DNA of 64,000 nucleotides from assembly GCA_000320605.2 (NCBI GenBank), contig KB445791.1, positions 3,522,576-3,586,575 of the forward strand, written 5' to 3'. How positions within the stretch are numbered: position 1 is the first letter of the stretch; the number at the start of each line of letters is the position of its first letter. The notes below the pieces were generated by a model that saw only the letters and a program-made list of their open reading frames with translations, did no database searches and was not told where the DNA came from. The stretch comes from Gelatoporia subvermispora B. Lineage: Eukaryota; Basidiomycota; Agaricomycetes; Polyporales; Gelatoporiaceae. Below are positions 57,992 to 64,000 of this stretch, in pieces. The position numbers and the translations under genes were made by a program.

Positions 57992-60466
57992 ATGTCGTCT
58001 TTCCTCCGCGCAACCCGTCTCAACATCATACGCCCCGCATTCTCTGCGCGCAGCGTCCGCGCCATGGCCACCGACGCCTATACCCTCCCGCTCACCCCGC
58101 CCAGCGCGGCCGAAGAGACCGCCGCGCTTGCTGACCGTGTCGCTACCCTAGAGGCTTTCTTCAAGAGCCCAAGGTTTTCAGGACTCACTAGGCCGTACAC
58201 AGCTGCCTCGGTAGCCTCAAAGCAAGGCTCGCTTCCGACCTTGCCGCTCCCCTCATCGCTTCTTGCGGACAAGCTCTTCCGCTTGTTCCAGCAGGCGAGC
58301 GCAGAGGGCCGCCCGGTGCACACCCTAGGCGCGATCGATCCAGTACAGATGACTCAGATGGCGAGACACCAAGAGGTGGTATACGTGAGCGGTTGGGCGT
58401 GCTCGAGTGTACTGACGACGGGTATGAACGAAGTTGGCCCGGATCTGGGGTGCGTGCCCTCCACAAATCACACGGCACAGCCACCTCATAATGAAGTCAT
58501 GCCTGTGCTTACATTCCTGTAATATTGCGATGCTTGGCTGCACAGAGACTACCCGTATACGACGGTGCCGAACCAGGTACAACGCCTCTTCCGTGCTCAG
58601 CAGCTGCACGACAAGAAGCACTACGATGAGCGCATATCCGCGACACCCGAGGCGCGCGCAGCAATGCCCTATGTCGACTATCTGCGTCCCATCATCGCCG
58701 ATGCGGACATGGGGTAAACAGCGTTTGATCGTCGACCTACTATATGTGCGCTGATGCGCCTGTACAGGCACGGCGGGCTGTCCACTGTCATGAAGCTCGT
58801 GAAGCACTTTGCCGAGTCTGTGAGCACGCCCGCACAACTCTGACGCACGAGGCTTGAGCATCTCTAGGGCGCGGCGGGCATCCACCTCGAGGACCAGCTC
58901 GTCGGCGGGAAGAAGGTGCGCCCCTCCTCCCTCCGGTTTACCGGATCTCCCTCACGTGCTGACCCTGCACCAGTGCGGCCATCTCGCGGGCAAAGTGCTC
59001 GTCCCCGCCTCGACGCATGTCTCTCGCCTCATCGCCGCGCGCTTCCAGCTCGACCTCCTGCAGCATGGCATGCTTCTCCTTGCGCGCACCGACGCCGAGT
59101 CTGCACGGCTCCTGTCCTCCACCGTCGACGCGGCCGACCATGAGTTCGTCCGCGGCGTCGCGCGTCCCGCTCGTGCACTGGCAGAGGAGATTGCCGCTGC
59201 GGAACGCAGTGGGCGCGGCCCCGAGGAGGTTGACCGTGTCGAACGCGAATGGATGGAAGGTAACCCGCTCTGCACATTTGACGAAGGTAAGTGTCGCAGT
59301 GCCTGCGCACCACGAAGCCAGGTTCCTGGGTGTATGCGGATTCTGACCGGCTATCGGTGATGTATAGCTGTGGCACAAGCGATACAAAGGTCCAGCATCC
59401 AGCACAAGGAGCAGGCGCTGGAGGCGTACCGTGCCGCCGTTCAGGGCAAGTCTAACTCGGAGGCGCGAGACATAGCCAAAGACATCCTAGGAGAGCCCGT
59501 GTTCTGGGACTGGGACTGTGAGCGACATTATACCCTACTTGACGTTGTATGTTGTAATCGTCCGATCATCTCGCAGTGCCGAAGACCCGTGAAGGCTACT
59601 ACCACTATACGGGTGGTGTAGAGGTATGTTTTTACGCTGCGCGTTGTTGCCGAGGACATTCGTAAGCCCTAAATAATTGTGGCTAAGGCGGCCGTCAAGC
59701 GTGTCCTCGCCTTTGCGCCGTACTCGGACATGCTGTGGCTCGAGACAAAGCTGCCAGACCTGGAGCAGGCGCGTTACTTTGCACGCAAGGTCCGAGCACA
59801 GTTCCCCGGCAAGTCAGTGCACATTATTCCTCTTTGACCTCTTAGTCATATGACATGGACTGACGCCTACCAAAGGTGGTTCGTGTACAACCTGAGCCCA
59901 AGCTTCAACTGGTCTGCACATGGCTTCTCTGGTGAGATGAGACCATCGTGCCATTTGTCTACAGGTGGTACTGATCATGAACTACCCCGAAGACACCGGC
60001 CTTAAGAATTTCGTCTGGGATTTAGCGCAAGAAGGGTAGGACCCTGTGCACCTAGTCAATGCATACAATTGATGACCCGACCATTATAGTTTCGTGTTCC
60101 AGCTGGTATCGCTTGCAGGCTTACATCTGAACGCCGCTGCCACCGGTATGCCCTCGTAGTCTGCCTCCTGTCAAATATTGACCTAATTGGACTCGTGTTT
60201 GCAGCTGAGCTTGCGTCTCGATACAAGACTGACGGCATGCTCGCGTATGTCGAGCTTGTACAGCGGAAGGAGAAGGAACTCGGTTGCGACGTCCTCACGC
60301 ACCAGCGATGGTCCGCATTCAATCACTATTCTCAATGCGTGACATATGACTAACATCTATCTATAGGAGCGGTGCAAATTACATTGACCGGATCCTGACG
60401 ACCGTGTCCGCTGGCTCGTCGAGCACGTCCGCCGTGGGCAAGGACTCGACGGAGCATTCATTCTAG
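57992..60466 (+). CDS. Isocitrate lyase family enzyme, likely mitochondrial 2-methylisocitrate lyase
   Basis: ICL/PEPM-superfamily lyase. About eleven exons, roughly 600 aa. The N-terminus [20 protein letters not shown] plus SVRAMA is Arg/Ser-rich without acidic residues, a good mitochondrial presequence. Conserved blocks: [82 protein letters not shown] and [20 protein letters not shown]. The KKCGH catalytic motif is complete across the intron at about 58915-58973. Later blocks are [58 protein letters not shown] and [16 protein letters not shown], with TAG at 60464. There is no peroxisomal C-terminal signal (ends EHSF). The presequence favours the propionate/methylcitrate enzyme over the glyoxylate-cycle enzyme, but the substrate choice is inferred. 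Confidence 0.87.
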
Positions 60467-60844
60467 GTCAGTTGCCTCGCAGTGCTCTGCCGCTGACATA
60501 TGTCCCAACGGCATCCCACGTACGTGTCGCCGTTAGCATATTGCATATATTGCGTGTACGGGCTGCGCCGGATGCCAGCACCACTTCGCCCGCGACATCT
60601 GTATTACACTCCTGGCGACAGATGGAAGCGAACACGAGTTTTACTTTACTTACAAACTAACCATAACAATAACACAAGCAGTGCAATATCAAAGGAAGGA
60701 TGTGCAGGAAGACAGTCTATAAGCCGAGGTGTAGGATAGATACTGTGGAAGTGTGGTCGAGATGAGGGCTGTGGGTCGAATAGCAAGTACGTAGGCTAGG
60801 TGTAAGCGCTGTCCTAGCCATCCAGGTGAGCAGCAGCGTTCCGT
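60467..60844. other. Short intergenic, convergent gene ends
   Basis: Joint 3' region of the lyase gene and the large disordered protein. Nothing else seen. Confidence 0.4.
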
Positions 60845-63800
60845 TTACTCAATGGACGACATGGACTGGTCCAGACCGTGGTATGGATACGAGGGCAGCA
60901 CATACGAGTCCAGTTTGGGCGAAACGATCTCGAATTGCGAGTCGTCGAAGCTTGGCCGGCTCTCGGTCGATTCGCCCGACGTGCGCGGGGGCATCGACAG
61001 GTTACTGCCGTTTTGCGGCGGCGACGTGGACAGAACGGGGCGCGAGCGTGGCTGGCTCTTGGACGACCGCTTGTCCACCGCCGAGTCCTTTGACGATTGG
61101 CGGCTCGCTGTGCGCACCTGGTTCGCGAACTCCTCCGGGAGTGCGGGACTCGGTGGAATGTCGACGAGGGTGGTGGTGGACGAAACAAGCGAGCCTCGCT
61201 TGATGGACGCGGTCCCATCGAGCATGCTCGGGCGCCGCTTCTTCTGCGGCGGGTCCTGCGACTGGTCGATGCTCGAGCGAGATGTCGATGTGGACGAAAC
61301 GGAGTTGACAGAGAGGCTACCGGATGCAGATCTCCAGGATTTGAGGATGGACTTGCGCACGCCGCTGCTCCGCTCTGCTGGTAGTGCTGCCGCCGCAGGT
61401 TGTGGCGACGGCGGCGTTGGTGACGGGACAGGAGTGATTCGGGGTGAAGACTGCCGGGAAGCATCAATTGGTGGACTGCGTACCGGGTGGACGGGGTAGG
61501 GAGAGTCCTGGTTCCATTGTAGGTTGAAGCTAGAGGACTTGCGCCGCGGCCGCGGAGGTGCGGTCTGCACAACCTGGATAGGTCTTGCTTGGACAATACC
61601 TTCCGGGTGGGCCTCCACGTGGACGTACTCCCCAGGTTGTGGTGAGCGGGACACCGTTCTCGATGCTGGACGACTGGGCATTTCCTGAGGGGTCGGTGGC
61701 ACACTTGTTACATTGGGAGAAGTCCGGCCAGACTGGGTGCCTGATGCATCTGACGAAGCAGAGACTGACAACTTGTTGTTCGTCTTCCGCCACAATCGTT
61801 TGATGCTCTTAACGCTCATAAGGCTAGCCTTTGAGTCCTTCGGTTCCTTCAGGTGCTTGCCAGCGTCGTCCGAGGTGACCGAGTCCATCGAGAACCGGCT
61901 GGAAGGAGTCTTGGAGGCTCGGTGTCCTTCGTCGCTCCCAGCAGCCGTCACCGAAATCCGGGTAGAGTCCCTGTTTAGAGGCCCAAGTCCGTCCTCAAAA
62001 TCCGCCGCTTCTTCTGCTTTGGAGGGAAACCGTCCAAACGGATCTGGCGAGAGGGGTATAATTGGAGATTCTCCACTGCCGTTCTGAAGCGAAGCAGAAG
62101 CGACCAATGGCGGGTATAAGTCTCTCTCTTCTTCCATCGCACGTTTTCGCGCAAGCGTTTCGTCGGAGATACTGCCGGTGCTCGACATCCGTTGTTGGAG
62201 CATTGTCTTGGGCAGGTCGGTGGAGACGCCATTGAAAGCAATACGGGGAGGAGAAGGAGGGCGGTTCTCGGGCTCGGGTTCGTGATCCCGTTTATTGAGA
62301 GCGGAAAATGGTACTGCAGGCCAAGATGCGCCTGACGGTGCTGGGGAGCTGGTCGAGCCCACAGCCTGATTAATTCGACGGACCTTGAATCATAGAAAGG
62401 ACTTGCCTGTCCGCGGAAGGCAACTCTCCGTGAGTCCTTGGCGGAGAGGATTGGTGGGCAGATGGCATGGGAAGTAAAACATCCTCGTCCGTGAGCTCCT
62501 CGGAGCGCAGGCGCCGAGGTGAGAATTGTACGAGTGTCTAGTTATATCTGTCATGAAAGAATCACGGAAGGAAATATAGTGGACGTACTCGTTCAATTTC
62601 GTCAAGCTGAGCCTTCATAAGTACCTGACTACGACGATGGTCATGAGGGTCATCCTCATCATACTGGAATTACTGATATCAGCTCGGACATGTTTTTTTC
62701 AAGTCACCGCAACTCACTTCCACGGCATGATCGCCAAGCCCGAGGTCAAGGTCTTCGAAGATGGCACCTTCCCTCTTCTCGTCCTGGGGGCTTCTTGCCT
62801 TCCTCGCAGCCAGCGTCTCCTCGATTTCGTCCTCATACACTGAGGCATCATCGTCAAGTAATTCGTCGTCGTCGTCGTTCAGACCTTCAACTGAATGCGC
62901 GGAAGAGCCCTTCAAATAAGGTAAGTACACACTCTCAGCGCTCCTGGGTACCTGTGGACTGACTTCCACAGACAAGGCTCCGTCACCAGGTAGCGCAGGG
63001 ACAAGATTAAGGGGTGGGGGCAGGTGCTTGCGGACGGTGCCCGCAGTGGTGGGGGACGAACGGCGCTTGCTCGCGGCAGGGGGAGATGAGGGGATGGATA
63101 CCTCGAGGGAAGGACGCGACTGTCTCTTGAGAATCTCCGTAACCTCCTCGATATCGTTGTCTTCCATTTCTGGGTCCTCTTCTGTCTCCGGGAACTCAGA
63201 GAGTGCTTGGCCATCCAGCGCAAGCGGAACAACGTTCGGGTTTATCTCCAGCTTCGGGCCAGATTCCGCGCGCATCTCGGACCAGGTCTCCTCGTCCGCT
63301 CCGAAGACTTCTTCGAGGGGGTCGGCGCCATTGCGCCCATTCAAGCGTGCAGTCACGTCTTCGTCGTCCGCGTCATCTCCATTGGCATCCAGTTCTGGCG
63401 ACTCTGCGAGCTGCGCATATCCGCCCTCTGCGTCCGCACCAGACAACTCGCGCAGGAAGCGGGGGGCACTGTTGTCTTGCATTCTACCAACCAGCTTAAG
63501 GTCAATAGGAGCCTTTCTGTCGTCCTCGCCCTCTTCATCCTCTTCAATGTCGCCTTCTACCCTGGAGCCCGACCGTTTCCTCATGCCCAAGCGGCTCTCT
63601 GTACGCTTAGCGAGGTTAACCTGCCTGCTGCGCATCCACGACTCGTACCAATGTGCTTTGCGCCGGTCGATGTCAAATTCGACCTTCGCTAGCACAGGAA
63701 TCAGCGCGGATGATCTCAAACCGGGTAATGCGATGTCTCCTTCGCCGTCCTGGTCTCCGGGCGCAGAAGACATGGACTCCGGAGGGTCCGCGTCGGACTG

Positions 63801-64000
63801 ATGAGAGAAGACAGATGGCGATGGAGTTGATGGCGAGGGCGTCATTTGCGGTTGGGGAGACTCGATGCGTTTCGGAGACATCAACGGACGCAATGTACCT
63901 GGAGGAACGTCTTGCAAGAAGTTTGAAGGATGTGGGCCCACTCCGAAACCAAGGCCAATCGGCTTGAGACCAGCCGATGTCTCCTCCCTCTCAGACTTCA
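60845..64000 (-). CDS. Large disordered Ser/Pro-rich protein, 5' end outside the window
   Basis: Partial gene; it enters from the right edge (the frame is open through 64000 with ETSAGLKPIGLGFGVGPHPS) and stops at 60845 after LDQSMSSIE. At least three exons: about 63941-62700, a short exon around 62590-62665 reading EDDPHDHRRSQVLMKAQLDE, and about 62530-60845. The protein is mostly low complexity: acidic runs (IEEDEEGEDD, DDDDELLDDD), SP/TP sites and Ser-rich stretches. Short more ordered pieces are VEFDIDRRKAHWYESWMRSR, SLMSVKSIKRLWRK and GVRKSILKSWRSASGSLSVN. I do not recognise a family. Composition fits a scaffold or regulatory protein with many phosphorylation sites. No domain permits a functional call. 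Confidence 0.7.

Overview
The window looks like genomic DNA of a mushroom-forming basidiomycete (Agaricomycetes). Almost every gene is cut by many GT-AG introns of about 48-65 nt. There are no operons, and the proteins are eukaryotic and fungal (chitin synthase, NTE1, Wss1, EFM3/FAM86, coatomer gamma, Vps33). Several families are, as far as I know, typical of basidiomycetes. The species cannot be named from this sequence.

Layout: 0-7.3 kb holds an EFM3-like lysine methyltransferase, a Wss1 DNA-protein-crosslink protease, a tandem duplication carrying two small Gly/Ser/Tyr-rich genes, and a methyltransferase-like protein. 8.2-18.3 kb holds SF3B5 and LRP1/Rrp47 (divergent), an F-box/LRR protein ending in a CaaX box, a small HMG/YABBY-like protein and VPS33. 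18.8-23.0 kb holds two paralogous dsRNA-binding-domain genes on either side of a zinc alcohol dehydrogenase. 23.6-33.4 kb holds NTE1 and a chitin synthase. 35.1-43.4 kb holds casein kinase I, coatomer gamma (SEC21) and pantothenate kinase. 44.5-46.3 kb holds a protein with three homeodomains. 54.9-64.0 kb holds two membrane proteins, a mitochondrial (methyl)isocitrate lyase and a large disordered protein that runs off the right edge.

The most unusual region is 47.7-53.6 kb. A near-perfect 62-bp inverted repeat (58/62 identical) bounds exactly two convergent, apparently intact genes: a RecQ-type DEAH helicase (854 aa after splicing) and a DUF6589-type protein (881 aa after splicing). The stop codons overlap tail to tail by 41 bp, and each inverted repeat lies 100-150 bp upstream of one start codon. 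This is the architecture of an autonomous two-gene DNA transposon. I infer that the DUF6589 protein is the transposase-like component and the helicase its partner. An inverted copy of the left end, 380 bp further out, and a 67-bp tandem duplication beside the right end suggest repeated rearrangement here.

The remaining genes are ordinary housekeeping genes (membrane traffic, RNA processing, lipid and cell-wall metabolism, CoA and propionate/glyoxylate metabolism) and show no sign of a shared pathway. Exon models were made by eye. Those for the small duplicated genes, the F-box protein, the dsRBD pair, the homeobox gene and both element genes were checked to close in frame. The others have reliable outer limits but approximate inner junctions.
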